Shown piece by piece: positions 1-8,557 of a stretch of DNA of 64,000 nucleotides. Numbering within the stretch: position 1 is the first letter of the stretch; every line of letters starts with the position of its first letter. The stretch lies in the NCBI RefSeq assembly GCF_937926365.1, contig NZ_CALAOH010000226.1, positions 1 through 64,000 on the forward strand, given 5' to 3'. Under the pieces are notes generated by a model. The model was not told the DNA's origin and searched no databases. It saw nothing but the letters and a program-made list of their open reading frames with translations. This DNA is from an uncultured Azohydromonas sp. (GTDB lineage Bacteria; Pseudomonadota; Gammaproteobacteria; Burkholderiales; Burkholderiaceae_C). Both the position numbers and the translations under genes were made by a program.

Positions 1-840
1 CGCCACCGCGCGCGCGGCCGCCGCGGCGGCGGCCCGCGGCGGCGGCTTGAGGTTGAGGCAGTCGGCGCCGATGACGTCGCCCTTGGCGACGATCAGCGCG
101 TAGTGGATGACGTTCTCCAGCTCCCGGATGTTGCCGGGCCAGCCGTGGGCCAGCAGCGCTTCGCGCGCATCAGGGCCCAGCCGCATGTCCGAGCGGCCCT
201 GGCGGCGGCTGTAGACGGCGACGAAGTGCTCCGCCAGCGCCAGGATGTCCGCCGGACGCTGCGCCAGTGCCGGCAGCGTCAGCGTCGCGATGTTGAGCCG
301 GTAGTACAGGTCGCGGCGGAAGTGGCCCGCCTCCACGGCCTGCGCCAGGTCCACGTTGGTCGCCGCCACCAGGCGCACGTCCACGTCGATGGGCTTGCGC
401 GCCCCCAGCCGCACCACCTGGCGCTCCTGCAGCACCCGCAGCAGCTTCACCTGCATGGGCATGGGCAGGTCGCCGATCTCGTCGAGCAGCAGCGTGCCGC
501 GCTGCGCGGCCTCGAACCAGCCCGGCCGGGACTGGCTCGCGCCGGTGTAGGCGCCGGCCTCGTGGCCGAAGAGCTCGGCCTCCACCATCGTCTCGCTGAA
601 GGCCCCGCAGTTCACGGCCACGAAGGGACCGGTGCGCCCGCTGCAGGCATGCACGTGGCGCGCGAGCAGCTCCTTGCCGGTGCCGGTCTCGCCAATGATG
701 AGCACCGTCGCGTCGCTGGCCGCCACGCGCTCCGCATTGGCCAGCAGTGCGCGCGACACCTCGTCTTCGAACACCAGGGCCTTGGCACGCACGGACAGCG
801 CCTGGGACTGTGCTTCCGGCAGGGTCAGGATCTTGGACAC
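1..840 (-). CDS. sigma-54-dependent activator without receiver domain (C-terminus cut by window edge)
   Basis: An AAA+ enhancer-binding protein that would remodel sigma-54 RNA polymerase. Read from a GTG at 840; an in-frame TGA at 850-852 leaves no earlier start. The AAA+ domain begins only about 30 residues in, so there is no N-terminal receiver or PAS domain. This is like PspF, or like regulators beside EPS loci. Visible motifs are Walker A GETGTGKE, a GAYTGA loop (usual form GAFTGA), Walker B LLLDEIGD and the sensor run VRLVAATN. The C-terminal helix-turn-helix is expected beyond the left edge. It is divergent from the EPS genes and may control them, but I found no clean -24/-12 promoter between them. 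Confidence 0.88.
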   Translation of the reverse strand, partial: MSKILTLPEAQSQALSVRAKALVFEDEVSRALLANAERVAASDATVLIIGETGTGKELLARHVHACSGRTGPFVAVNCGAFSETMVEAELFGHEAGAYTGASQSRPGWFEAAQRGTLLLDEIGDLPMPMQVKLLRVLQERQVVRLGARKPIDVDVRLVAATNVDLAQAVEAGHFRRDLYYRLNIATLTLPALAQRPADILALAEHFVAVYSRRQGRSDMRLGPDAREALLAHGWPGNIRELENVIHYALIVAKGDVIGADCLNLKPPPRAAAAAAARAVA

Positions 841-1465
841 GTCTTGCTTTCAGAGAGCAGGGCCTTGCCTTGCGAAATCAGGAGCCCACCGGCGCCGATT
901 CCCACGTTTTGGGACAGAGGCGGGTGGTGAATGACCTGCAATCTATTCAGGGTTTACACGCAGGCCAACGGATGAATCCGACTTTGCATATGCCAGTCCA
1001 GACACATCCGGTGACACCCTGGGCGCTGGCGCCGCGAGGCGGCGCGCGGGTTCGGGTGGAGGCCGGCAACGCCGGCGGGGCGGCGTGGCGGCGGCGGGTT
1101 GCAGGGGCCGTGCCAACGCCAGAGCCGCCACACGGGCCCGTTTTGCACCCCGGCTGCTGCGCAGGCAGCAGCGGCGGCCCGCGGCTGTTGGCATGCGTGC
1201 AGGCTGTTGCTGGCGCAACAGGCGGCGTCCGCCCGCGCTTTTTCGGTTTGAAAATACGCTGGCTTGAATTTCTCATATTGAAGCCAGCCTCCGGCGGAGT
1301 GAGCCGTCAAATGCCGCCTCGTTTGCCAAGGCGCATGTTCCGCAGCTGAATATGAGTTTTCCGATAATGCAAGCCATAATCCCTTGAATAGGGGAAAGCA
1401 CTTATTGGGCATGACATGCTGCAATGCATCAGAAGCAGGCGAAATGCTTGTGCAAAAGGAATGCC
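841..1465. promoter_or_regulatory. long divergent intergenic region with stacked inverted repeats
   Basis: 625 bp without a convincing gene between the sigma-54 activator and the EPS operon. It carries several perfect inverted repeats: 1153-1160 with 1165-1172 (GCTGCTGC), 1205-1210 with 1215-1220 (TGTTGC) and 1258-1265 with 1281-1288 (GCTGGCTT, 15-base loop). The last 150 bases are AT-richer. It presumably contains the EPS operon promoter and activator sites. Open frames here are short, and they lie on both strands in GC-rich sequence. Confidence 0.5.
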
Positions 1466-2137
1466 GTGCAGTCAGCAGTCTCGTCATCCAGATTTTCGGA
1501 CAGGCTTTTCGCTGAGGAAGACCGGAACCAGGCGCTCTTTTGGAGCGTGTTCAACCAGGCCGCGGCCATCGTTTTGCTGGTGTTGCTGTCGCCGGTGATG
1601 GTGGTGATCGCGGTGCTGATATGGCGTATCGACGGCGCGCCGACGGTTTTTCCGCATTACCGCGTGGGCCTGGGCGGCAAGGTGTTTCCGTGCCTGAAAT
1701 TCCGCACGATGGTGCGAAACTCGGAGCAGGTGCTGCAGGCTTTGCTCTGCAGCGACCCGGCGGCGCGCGAGGAATGGGAGCGGGATCGCAAGCTCAGCAG
1801 CGATCCGCGCATCACGCCCATCGGCCGGATATTGAGAAAAACCAGCCTCGACGAGCTGCCTCAATTGATCAATGTATTGCGGGGGGAGATGAACCTGGTC
1901 GGGCCACGGCCCGTCATGCTGTGCGAATTGCCGCGCTACGGGCCGGTGCGGTGGCATTACCTGAGCGTCAAGCCCGGCATGACGGGCCTGTGGCAGGTCA
2001 GCGGCAGAAATACCACCAGTTATGAGGAGCGGGTGGCGCTGGACCGGCATTACGTGGAGCAGCGCTCGGGCTGGCTGGACCTGTGCATCCTGTTCAAGAC
2101 CCTGGGCGTGGTCGTGAGCGGGCGTGGAGCGCAGTGA
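1466..2137 (+). CDS. undecaprenyl-phosphate sugar phosphotransferase (initiating transferase)
   Basis: Transfers the first sugar-1-phosphate to undecaprenyl phosphate, starting EPS repeat-unit assembly on the inner membrane. The 223-residue protein is the short catalytic form of the bacterial sugar transferase family: one membrane segment near residues 30-52, then KFRTMV, RKTSLDELPQL, NLVGPRP and KPGMTGLWQVSGR. The four- or five-helix N-terminal domain of WbaP/WcaJ is missing. I chose GTG 1466 because AAGGA sits five bases upstream; an in-frame ATG at 1424 has no such site. It overlaps the next gene by one base (TGATG), so it is the first gene of the EPS operon. Confidence 0.9.
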   Translation: MQSAVSSSRFSDRLFAEEDRNQALFWSVFNQAAAIVLLVLLSPVMVVIAVLIWRIDGAPTVFPHYRVGLGGKVFPCLKFRTMVRNSEQVLQALLCSDPAAREEWERDRKLSSDPRITPIGRILRKTSLDELPQLINVLRGEMNLVGPRPVMLCELPRYGPVRWHYLSVKPGMTGLWQVSGRNTTSYEERVALDRHYVEQRSGWLDLCILFKTLGVVVSGRGAQ

Positions 2138-3348
2138 TGGGGCCGGTCTCCTCGCCACGCCTGCGGGCGCCCGAAGCGCCGCGGCCGGGGGCCGATGCGC
2201 AAGTACCGGGTGAGCACGCCGCCCCGGCGCCGGCGGCGGCGCCCAGGCCCCAGGCCGTCGTGCACGTCGTGGGCCACGTCACGGCCGAGCTGCTCGGCCC
2301 CTTGCGTGCCTCGCTGCGGGCCTGCACGGCGAACGGCCTGGAAGCCTGCGTGGTGCTGATCGATCGGGACAAGCACCGCCACTGCCTGGTGCACCTGGAC
2401 GGGTCGGCTGAGTTGTTCCTGGTGGCGCCGGTGCGCAACCCGCTGTCGCAATGGCGGGCCGTGTCGCGGACCATCGACAGCCTGCTGCATACCGCCTTGC
2501 CGCAGGCGGTCCATCTGCACGGCCTGCTGCCCTGCGCCGTCGGCGTGTTGGCGCTGCACCGGGCCGGGGCCGAGGTGCCGGTGTATTTCTCGCTGTACGG
2601 TTTCAGGACCCTGAATTTGCTGGGCCGCTCGGCGGCCCGGGTTTTGTCGCGCTGCCGGAGCATTTTGCAGGGCACGCGCCCGGCTTCCATCGTTTACGTG
2701 CCGCGCGAGGAGCGGGCGCTGCAAATATGGAGCGCTTCGGGCTGGTCCGGGTTGGGCGACGCTGCCGGGCGCGCCTCGGCGCTGCGCCACGAATCGGCGC
2801 AACCGCTGATATTGTCGGGCGGGCACGCGCATGAATCCCGCGGTGTCAAGGCGTTCTCGCAATTGGCCGTGCTGCTGGGCGGGGGTGAGTCGCGCATCGG
2901 GTTCAAATGGATCGGCCCGGTGGGAGAGCAGGAAAGAAAACACCTGGAAGCCGCCGGCGTGCGCCTGCTCGGTACTGACGACAAGGACCAAACGCTGCAT
3001 TTGACCTCGGGCTGGATTTACGTCGCTCCCGATGTGGCGGAGGGTTTTCCGGTCACGCTGGTATGCGCCATGGCGTTGGGGCTGCCCTGCGTGGCCCGGG
3101 ATTGCGAGCAGCACCGGCAAGTCATTGAACACGGGCGCAGCGGCTATTTGTGCGGCAGCCTGAAGGAATTCATGGATCACATCGGCGCGCTGCTGGAGGA
3201 TGCGAATCTGCGCGAGCGCATGGGTCACGAAGCCCGGCAGCAGGCGGTTTTGCGCTTCAACGCCGAGAGTTTGGGCAGGCGGCTGTTCGCAGCCTATTCG
3301 CTGGACGCCATGGCGGCCGGCGCAATTTCACGGCGGGGGCAATCTTGA
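2137..3348 (+). CDS. glycosyltransferase, GT-B fold (GT4-like)
   Basis: A 403-residue putative glycosyltransferase of EPS assembly. The C-terminal half has the nucleotide-sugar binding pattern of GT4 enzymes: IYVAPDVAEGFPVTLVCAMA followed by GLPCVARD. The N-terminal half is divergent, and its first 45 residues are a Pro/Ala-rich linker, so the true start could be slightly internal. Start ATG 2137 overlaps the stop of the initiating transferase (TGATG), and the stop overlaps the TTG start of the UDP-glucose dehydrogenase. Donor and acceptor sugars cannot be read from the sequence. Confidence 0.78.
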   Translation: MGPVSSPRLRAPEAPRPGADAQVPGEHAAPAPAAAPRPQAVVHVVGHVTAELLGPLRASLRACTANGLEACVVLIDRDKHRHCLVHLDGSAELFLVAPVRNPLSQWRAVSRTIDSLLHTALPQAVHLHGLLPCAVGVLALHRAGAEVPVYFSLYGFRTLNLLGRSAARVLSRCRSILQGTRPASIVYVPREERALQIWSASGWSGLGDAAGRASALRHESAQPLILSGGHAHESRGVKAFSQLAVLLGGGESRIGFKWIGPVGEQERKHLEAAGVRLLGTDDKDQTLHLTSGWIYVAPDVAEGFPVTLVCAMALGLPCVARDCEQHRQVIEHGRSGYLCGSLKEFMDHIGALLEDANLRERMGHEARQQAVLRFNAESLGRRLFAAYSLDAMAAGAISRRGQS

Positions 3349-4682
3349 AAGTCACCATCATCGGCAGCGGCTACGTGGGGCTGGTCACCGGCGCCTGCCT
3401 GGCCGAAGTGGGCAACGACGTGACGTGCCTGGACGTGGACGCGCGCAAGATCGCGCTGCTCAACGACGGCCAGGTGCCCATCCACGAGCCCGGGCTGGAA
3501 CCGCTGATCCGCCGCAACGTCGCGGCCGGGCGTCTGCACTTCACCACCGACGTGGCGGCGGCCGTGCGCCACGGCGAACTGCAGTTCATCGGCGTGGGCA
3601 CCCCGCCCGACGAGGACGGCTCGGCCGACCTGCAGTACGTGCTGGAGGCCGCGCGCAACATCGGTCGGCACATGAGCGACCACAAGCTCATCGTCAACAA
3701 GAGCACCGTGCCGGTGGGCACGGCCGACCGTGTGGAGGCCGTGGTGCGCGAGGAACTGGCCGCGCGCGGGCTGAGCCTCGAATTCGCGGTGGCTTCCAAC
3801 CCGGAGTTCCTGAAGGAGGGCAGCGCGGTCGAGGACTTCATGCGTCCGGACCGCATCATCGTCGGCGCCTCGGACGAGCGCGCGCTGCTGCTGCTGCGCG
3901 CCCTGTACGCGCCGTTCTGCCGCAACCACGAGCGGCTGGTGCTCATGGACCGCCGCAGCGCCGAGCTGACCAAGTACGCGGCCAACGCCATGCTGGCCGC
4001 GCGCATCAGCTTCATGAACGAGCTGGCGCGGCTGGCCGAGCGCGTGGGCGCGGACATCGAGGCCGTGCGCCACGGCATGGGCAGCGACCCGCGCATCGGT
4101 ACGCATTTCCTCTACGCCGGCATCGGCTACGGCGGCTCGTGCTTCCCCAAGGACGTGAAGGCGCTGCTGCGCACGGCCCAGGAGCACGAGGTCCCGCTGG
4201 ACGTGCTGCAGGCCGTGGAAGGCGCCAACGAGCGCCAGAAGCACGTGCTGGTGGCCAAGGTCGTGAAGCGCTTCGGCGACGACCTGGCCGGCCGCCGCTT
4301 CGCCTTGTGGGGCCTGGCCTTCAAGCCCAACACCGACGACCTGCGCGAGGCGCCGAGCCTGGTGCTGATCGCCGAGCTGCTGCGCCGCGGCGCGGCCATC
4401 CGGGCCTTCGACCCCGTGGCGATGCCGCAGGCGCGGCGCCGGCTGGGTGCCACGCCGCGCCTGGAGTTCGCGGCCACGGCGGAGGAGGCGCTGCAGGGCT
4501 GCGACGCGCTGCTCGTCGCCACCGAGTGGCTGGAGTTCCGCAGCCCGGATTTCGACCGGCTGCGCGCCACGCTGCGCGAGGGCGTGGTGTTCGACGGCCG
4601 CAACCTCTACAGCCCCGCGGCGATGAAGGCCGCCGGGCTGGAGTACCACGCGGTCGGGCGTGCCCTGGCGGAGGTGGCATGA
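3345..4682 (+). CDS. ugd: UDP-glucose 6-dehydrogenase
   Basis: Oxidises UDP-glucose to UDP-glucuronate with two NAD+, supplying an acidic sugar for the polymer. The 445 residues match the family length. Visible are the N-terminal Rossmann motif GSGYVGLVTGACLAEVGN, the substrate region NPEFLKEGSAVEDF, the catalytic cysteine in GYGGSCFPKD, and a second Rossmann half with GLAFKPNTDDLREAPS. The start is TTG at 3345, overlapping the upstream stop (TTGA). It is chosen because the Rossmann strand MKVTIIGSG begins exactly there; the longer open frame upstream is not conserved. It implies that the EPS contains glucuronic acid or a derivative. Confidence 0.96.
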   Translation: MKVTIIGSGYVGLVTGACLAEVGNDVTCLDVDARKIALLNDGQVPIHEPGLEPLIRRNVAAGRLHFTTDVAAAVRHGELQFIGVGTPPDEDGSADLQYVLEAARNIGRHMSDHKLIVNKSTVPVGTADRVEAVVREELAARGLSLEFAVASNPEFLKEGSAVEDFMRPDRIIVGASDERALLLLRALYAPFCRNHERLVLMDRRSAELTKYAANAMLAARISFMNELARLAERVGADIEAVRHGMGSDPRIGTHFLYAGIGYGGSCFPKDVKALLRTAQEHEVPLDVLQAVEGANERQKHVLVAKVVKRFGDDLAGRRFALWGLAFKPNTDDLREAPSLVLIAELLRRGAAIRAFDPVAMPQARRRLGATPRLEFAATAEEALQGCDALLVATEWLEFRSPDFDRLRATLREGVVFDGRNLYSPAAMKAAGLEYHAVGRALAEVA

Positions 4683-6103
4683 ACATGACCTTCTCCCGCC
4701 TGGCCCTGACGCTGCGCGCGCGCTGGCGCGCGGCGCTGGCCGCCTTCGCGCTGGTGCTGGGTGCCGGCGCGCTGCTCACCGCGCTGCTGCCGCGCCAGTA
4801 CACCGCCGAAGGCACCGTGATGCTGGACGTGCGCACCGCCGACCCCATCGCCGGCACGCCGCTGCAGCCGCTGGCCTTCGCCAGCTACATGGCCACGCAG
4901 GCGGACCTGCTGCTGAGCGAGCGCGTGCTGCGCGGGGCGCTGCGGCGCACCGGGCTGGACCAGGACGAGGAACTGGACACGCGCTGGAAGGAAGCCACCG
5001 GGGGCCGCGGCGACAAGCTGAGCTGGCTGGCCGACGCGCTGCTGCAGGAGGCCGAGGTGGTGCCGGCGCGCGAGTCCAACGTCCTGACGCTGCGCTACAC
5101 CGACGCCTCGGCGCAGCGCGCGGCCGACGTGGTCAACGCCATCATCGAGTCCTACATCGCCACCACGGTGGAGCTGCGCGCCGAGTCCGCGCGCCAGCAG
5201 GACGCCTTCTTCGACCAGCGCGCCAAGGTGCTGCGCGACGCGGTGCAGCAGGCGCAGGCCGCGCTGTCGGAGCACCAGCGCCAGGCCGGGCTGGTGGCCA
5301 ACGACGAGCGGCTGGACATCGAGAACGCGCGGCTGTCGGACCTGTCCTCGCAGTTGGTGGCCGCCCGCGGCGCGGCACAGGAGGCCGCCACGCGCCAGGG
5401 CCTGGCCAGCCGCGACCCGGCGCAAATGCCCGAGGTGATGGCGCACCCGCTGGTGTCCGGGCTGATGGCGCAGCTGGCCCAGCAGCAGGTGCGGCTGCAG
5501 GAGCTGGAGACGCGGCTGCAGGCCGCGCACCCCTCGGTGGTCGAGGCCCGCACCAGCATCGAGCAGCTGCGCCGGCAGATCGACGAGCAGGCGCGCAAGG
5601 TCGCCACCGGCCTGGGCATCAACCGCAGCGTGGGCGACAGCCGCGTGGCGCAGCTGCAGGCGGCCGTCGATGCGCAGCGCGCCAAGGTGATGGAACTGAA
5701 ACTCAAGCGCGAGCGGGCCGGGGTGCTGCAGCGGGACCTGGACAACGCGGTGCAGGCCTACGCGTCGGTGTCCAAGCGATCGGACTACGCCAGCATGGAA
5801 GGGCAGGCCACGCTCAACAACGTCTCGCGCCTGAAGCAGGCCACACCGCCGGCGCTGCCTTCGCAGCCGCGGGTGGCCGTGAACCTGGCCGTGGCGCTGG
5901 TGCTGGCGACCCTGGCCGCGCTGGCCACGGCGGTGGTGCGCGAGGTGCGCGATCCGCGCCTGCGCGACGAGGCCGACATCGAGCAGCTGCTGGGGCAGGT
6001 GGCCCTGGGGCGGCTGCCCGACCACCGCGCGCTGCGCGGCCCCTCCGACCAATGGCAGCGCCTGGTGGCGCCGCAACCCGCCACGGGAGGCGCTCATGGG
6101 TAA
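4679..6103 (+). CDS. epsF: EPS chain-length determinant protein EpsF (Wzz family)
   Basis: Inner-membrane polysaccharide co-polymerase that sets chain length together with the following kinase. The 474-residue protein has two membrane segments: about residues 14-35, and near 405-430 after a PALPSQPRVAVN stretch typical of Wzz/EpsF. Between them lies a long periplasmic alpha-helical region rich in Gln, Ala and Arg. The start overlaps the ugd stop (ATGA), and the end overlaps epsG by eight bases. Family assignment follows the EpsF proteins of methanolan-type EPS loci; strand-specific details are inferred. Confidence 0.9.
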   Translation: MNMTFSRLALTLRARWRAALAAFALVLGAGALLTALLPRQYTAEGTVMLDVRTADPIAGTPLQPLAFASYMATQADLLLSERVLRGALRRTGLDQDEELDTRWKEATGGRGDKLSWLADALLQEAEVVPARESNVLTLRYTDASAQRAADVVNAIIESYIATTVELRAESARQQDAFFDQRAKVLRDAVQQAQAALSEHQRQAGLVANDERLDIENARLSDLSSQLVAARGAAQEAATRQGLASRDPAQMPEVMAHPLVSGLMAQLAQQQVRLQELETRLQAAHPSVVEARTSIEQLRRQIDEQARKVATGLGINRSVGDSRVAQLQAAVDAQRAKVMELKLKRERAGVLQRDLDNAVQAYASVSKRSDYASMEGQATLNNVSRLKQATPPALPSQPRVAVNLAVALVLATLAALATAVVREVRDPRLRDEADIEQLLGQVALGRLPDHRALRGPSDQWQRLVAPQPATGGAHG

Positions 6104-7049
6104 GCGCGAGAGCACGATCCTGGCTTCGCAGGCCGGTCCGGTCCTGGAGCGCCTGATGCGCGGTCCGGGCAGCGCCGCGCCGCAACACCACGACGAGGAG
6201 CCGCCGGCCGAGCAGCGCCGCATCGGCGACCTCGTGCGCCAGGTGCGGGGCCTGAGCGAGCAGCAGGTGGGGCAGGTCATGGCGCTGCAGCGCCAGCGGC
6301 CCCTGCTGCGCTTCGGCGAAGCGGCGGTGGCGCTGGGGCTGGCTTCGGAGCACGACGTGCTGTGGGCGCTGTCGCAGCAGCATGCCTATCCCTACGCACG
6401 CAGCGGCGACGCCGGGCTGGGTGCCGAGCTGGTGCTGGCGCGCGAACCGTTCAGCCGCCAGGCCGAGCATTTCCGCCGGCTGCGCAGCCGGCTGCTCGCG
6501 GGCGTGCTGGCGCCGCATCCCGCGCGGCGGGCGCTGGCCATCGCCAGCGCGGACCGCGGCGACGGCAAAACCTATTTCGCCGCCAACCTCGCCGTCGCGC
6601 TGAGCCAGCTGGGCGCGCGCACGCTGCTCATCGACGCCGATCTGCGCACGCCGCGCCTGCACGTCCTGTTCGGGCTGCCCGGCGACAGCGGCCTGAGCAA
6701 CGTGCTGGCGCGGCGGCAGCAGGGCGCGCCGTCCATCCTGGCGGTGGAGAGCCTGCCGGGCCTGTTCGTCATGCCCGCGGGCACGTTGCCGCCCAACCCG
6801 GTGGACCTGGTGCAGCGCGCCACGCTCGACGCGCTGCTGCAGGAGATGGCCGGCACCTTCGAGCACGTGCTCATCGACACGCCCGCGGCCTGCCACGGTG
6901 CCGACGGCGCGGTGATCGCCGGCAAGGCCGGGGCCGCGCTGCTGGTGGCGCGGCGGCATGCCTCGCGGCTGGCGCCGCTGCGGGAGCTGCTGCGGGATCT
7001 GGCCGAGCGCCCGGTGGCGCTGGCGGGCGTGCTGGTCAACGAGCGTTGA
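6096..7049 (+). CDS. epsG: chain-length tyrosine-kinase-like ATPase EpsG
   Basis: Cytoplasmic BY-kinase-type P-loop ATPase partnered with EpsF. The N-terminal ~100 residues form a helical extension (LSEQQVGQVMALQRQ) seen in EpsG proteins. Then follow Walker A SADRGDGKT (residues about 155-163), Walker A' LLIDADLRTPRLH and Walker B HVLIDTPA. The usual C-terminal tyrosine cluster of BY-kinases is absent: the protein ends VALAGVLVNER with no tyrosine in the last 100 residues, so autophosphorylation on a tail is unlikely. GGGAGG lies upstream of ATG 6096. Confidence 0.9.
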   Translation: MGKRESTILASQAGPVLERLMRGPGSAAPQHHDEEPPAEQRRIGDLVRQVRGLSEQQVGQVMALQRQRPLLRFGEAAVALGLASEHDVLWALSQQHAYPYARSGDAGLGAELVLAREPFSRQAEHFRRLRSRLLAGVLAPHPARRALAIASADRGDGKTYFAANLAVALSQLGARTLLIDADLRTPRLHVLFGLPGDSGLSNVLARRQQGAPSILAVESLPGLFVMPAGTLPPNPVDLVQRATLDALLQEMAGTFEHVLIDTPAACHGADGAVIAGKAGAALLVARRHASRLAPLRELLRDLAERPVALAGVLVNER

Positions 7050-7063
7050 GGACGCAACGCTCC

Positions 7064-8557
7064 ATGCCCGTCGCCGCTTCCGTGCCTGCCCACGCCTGTG
7101 CTGTTGGCCATCGGTCCCTGGCGCTGTCGCCGGGCGTGCTGGCGCTGCTGGGCCTGCTGGTGGCCAACGCCGCGCTGGCGGTGGCCTGGCCGTTGCCGCT
7201 GTGGTCCCTGGCCGGGCTGGCGCTGTTCCTGTGGGGCGTGGCGCGGCTGTTCGCGCTGGCGCCGGCGGCGGCCGTGATGCTGCTGCCCTTCGTCGTGGTG
7301 CATGCGTCGGTGATGGTGTCGCTGCCGGCCATCGAGAGCGGCGCCTTCATGAAGGAGATGGGCTTCTCCGGGCGCGCCTCGCCGGCGGGCGCGGGCTACG
7401 TGCTGTGCTCGGCGCTGTTCCTGTGCACGGCCGCGCTGGTGTTCTCGCGCCTGCACGGGCGCGCGCCGCGGGTGGCGCCGCTGGCCGAGCGCGTGGCCGC
7501 CGGCCAGCGGCTGCTGCTGTGCGTGGCGGTGCTGGGCGGGGCCGTGCTGGTGGTGGCGTGGCTGGCGGGCACCGGGCTGCGGCTGGGCTTTCCGCTGCTC
7601 ACGGGCACCGACCGCTTCGCCTTCCGGGCCGCGAACGCCGACGTGCTCACGCTCAACTTCCTGATCCTCAAGTACGTGCTGGCCGCCACGCTGGGCAGCA
7701 GCGCGGCGTGGGCGCCGGGGGCGTTCTGGCGCCGCTGCCACCACGCCGCGTTCGCGAGCTACGTCGCGGTGTCGTTCCTGTTCGGCGACAAGTTCTTCAT
7801 CGTCCTCATGGCGGCGTGCTTCTACGCCATGCCGTTCCTCGTGACCCGGCCGGCCGGCATCGCCGCGCGCCTGCGCCGGGCCGTTCCCCTGGCGCTGCTG
7901 GTGCTGGGCTGCGCCTCGGCGGTCACCTTCCACATCTACTCCAACCAGGGCGAGCTCAGCGCGGCGTTGACGCTGCAACGGCTGGGCGAGCGCGTGGCGG
8001 GGCAGGGCCAGCTCTGGTTCCTGGCCGTGCGGGACGCCTCCGCGCTGCTGCGGCTGGACACGCAGGCCCTGGGGCTCAACTTGACCAACCTGCTGGCGCG
8101 CCCGCCCGCGGATTTCACCTTCGAGCACCGGCTCGCGCCCTTTTACTTCGTCGAGCGCTACTCGCCGGGGGCGATCTACAGCTCCTTCCTGAACAACGGC
8201 GGGATGGTCACGCCGACCATGGTGTTCGAGGCCTACGCGCTGGTGCTGGGCGGCTACGTCGGCCTGGCCGTGGCGCTGCTGGCCGCCGGGGCCTGGACGG
8301 GCTGGCTGGCGCACCACCTGGCCCGTGCCATGGCCAGCGGCAACCCGGTCAACGTGCTGCTGCCTTCCTACGCGATGCTGCAGACGGTGGTGCTCATGAC
8401 GCAGGGCACGCTGCACTCGCTGCTGAGCCTGAGCACCTGCAAGGGCTACGCCGCCTTCCTGGTGCTGCAGGGGCTGGTGGCCGCCTGGCTGAAGCACTGC
8501 GCCGCGGCACCCCGCGCGGACTGGCCGCTGCCGCGGCGGCGGGAGGGACTGTCGTGA
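7064..8557 (+). CDS. multi-pass membrane protein, probable EPS polymerase (Wzy-like)
   Basis: A 497-residue integral membrane protein with about ten to twelve hydrophobic segments. A larger loop near residues 300-380 includes DFTFEHRLAPFYFVERYSPG. Size, topology and position between the EpsG kinase and the glycosyltransferases fit a repeat-unit polymerase. Wzy proteins share little sequence, so this is inferred from context rather than from a recognised signature. The start is ATG 7064, fifteen bases after epsG; the stop overlaps the next start (TGATG). Confidence 0.65.
   Translation: MPVAASVPAHACAVGHRSLALSPGVLALLGLLVANAALAVAWPLPLWSLAGLALFLWGVARLFALAPAAAVMLLPFVVVHASVMVSLPAIESGAFMKEMGFSGRASPAGAGYVLCSALFLCTAALVFSRLHGRAPRVAPLAERVAAGQRLLLCVAVLGGAVLVVAWLAGTGLRLGFPLLTGTDRFAFRAANADVLTLNFLILKYVLAATLGSSAAWAPGAFWRRCHHAAFASYVAVSFLFGDKFFIVLMAACFYAMPFLVTRPAGIAARLRRAVPLALLVLGCASAVTFHIYSNQGELSAALTLQRLGERVAGQGQLWFLAVRDASALLRLDTQALGLNLTNLLARPPADFTFEHRLAPFYFVERYSPGAIYSSFLNNGGMVTPTMVFEAYALVLGGYVGLAVALLAAGAWTGWLAHHLARAMASGNPVNVLLPSYAMLQTVVLMTQGTLHSLLSLSTCKGYAAFLVLQGLVAAWLKHCAAAPRADWPLPRRREGLS

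Noticed and set aside
1405..1422. Possible sigma-54 promoter TTGGGCATGACATGCTGCA before the EPS operon
   Set aside because: The GG and GC elements are one base too far apart for the strict -24/-12 spacing.
3150..3344. Upstream ATG frame for ugd
   Set aside because: It lies within the preceding glycosyltransferase gene, and the Rossmann fold starts exactly at TTG 3345.
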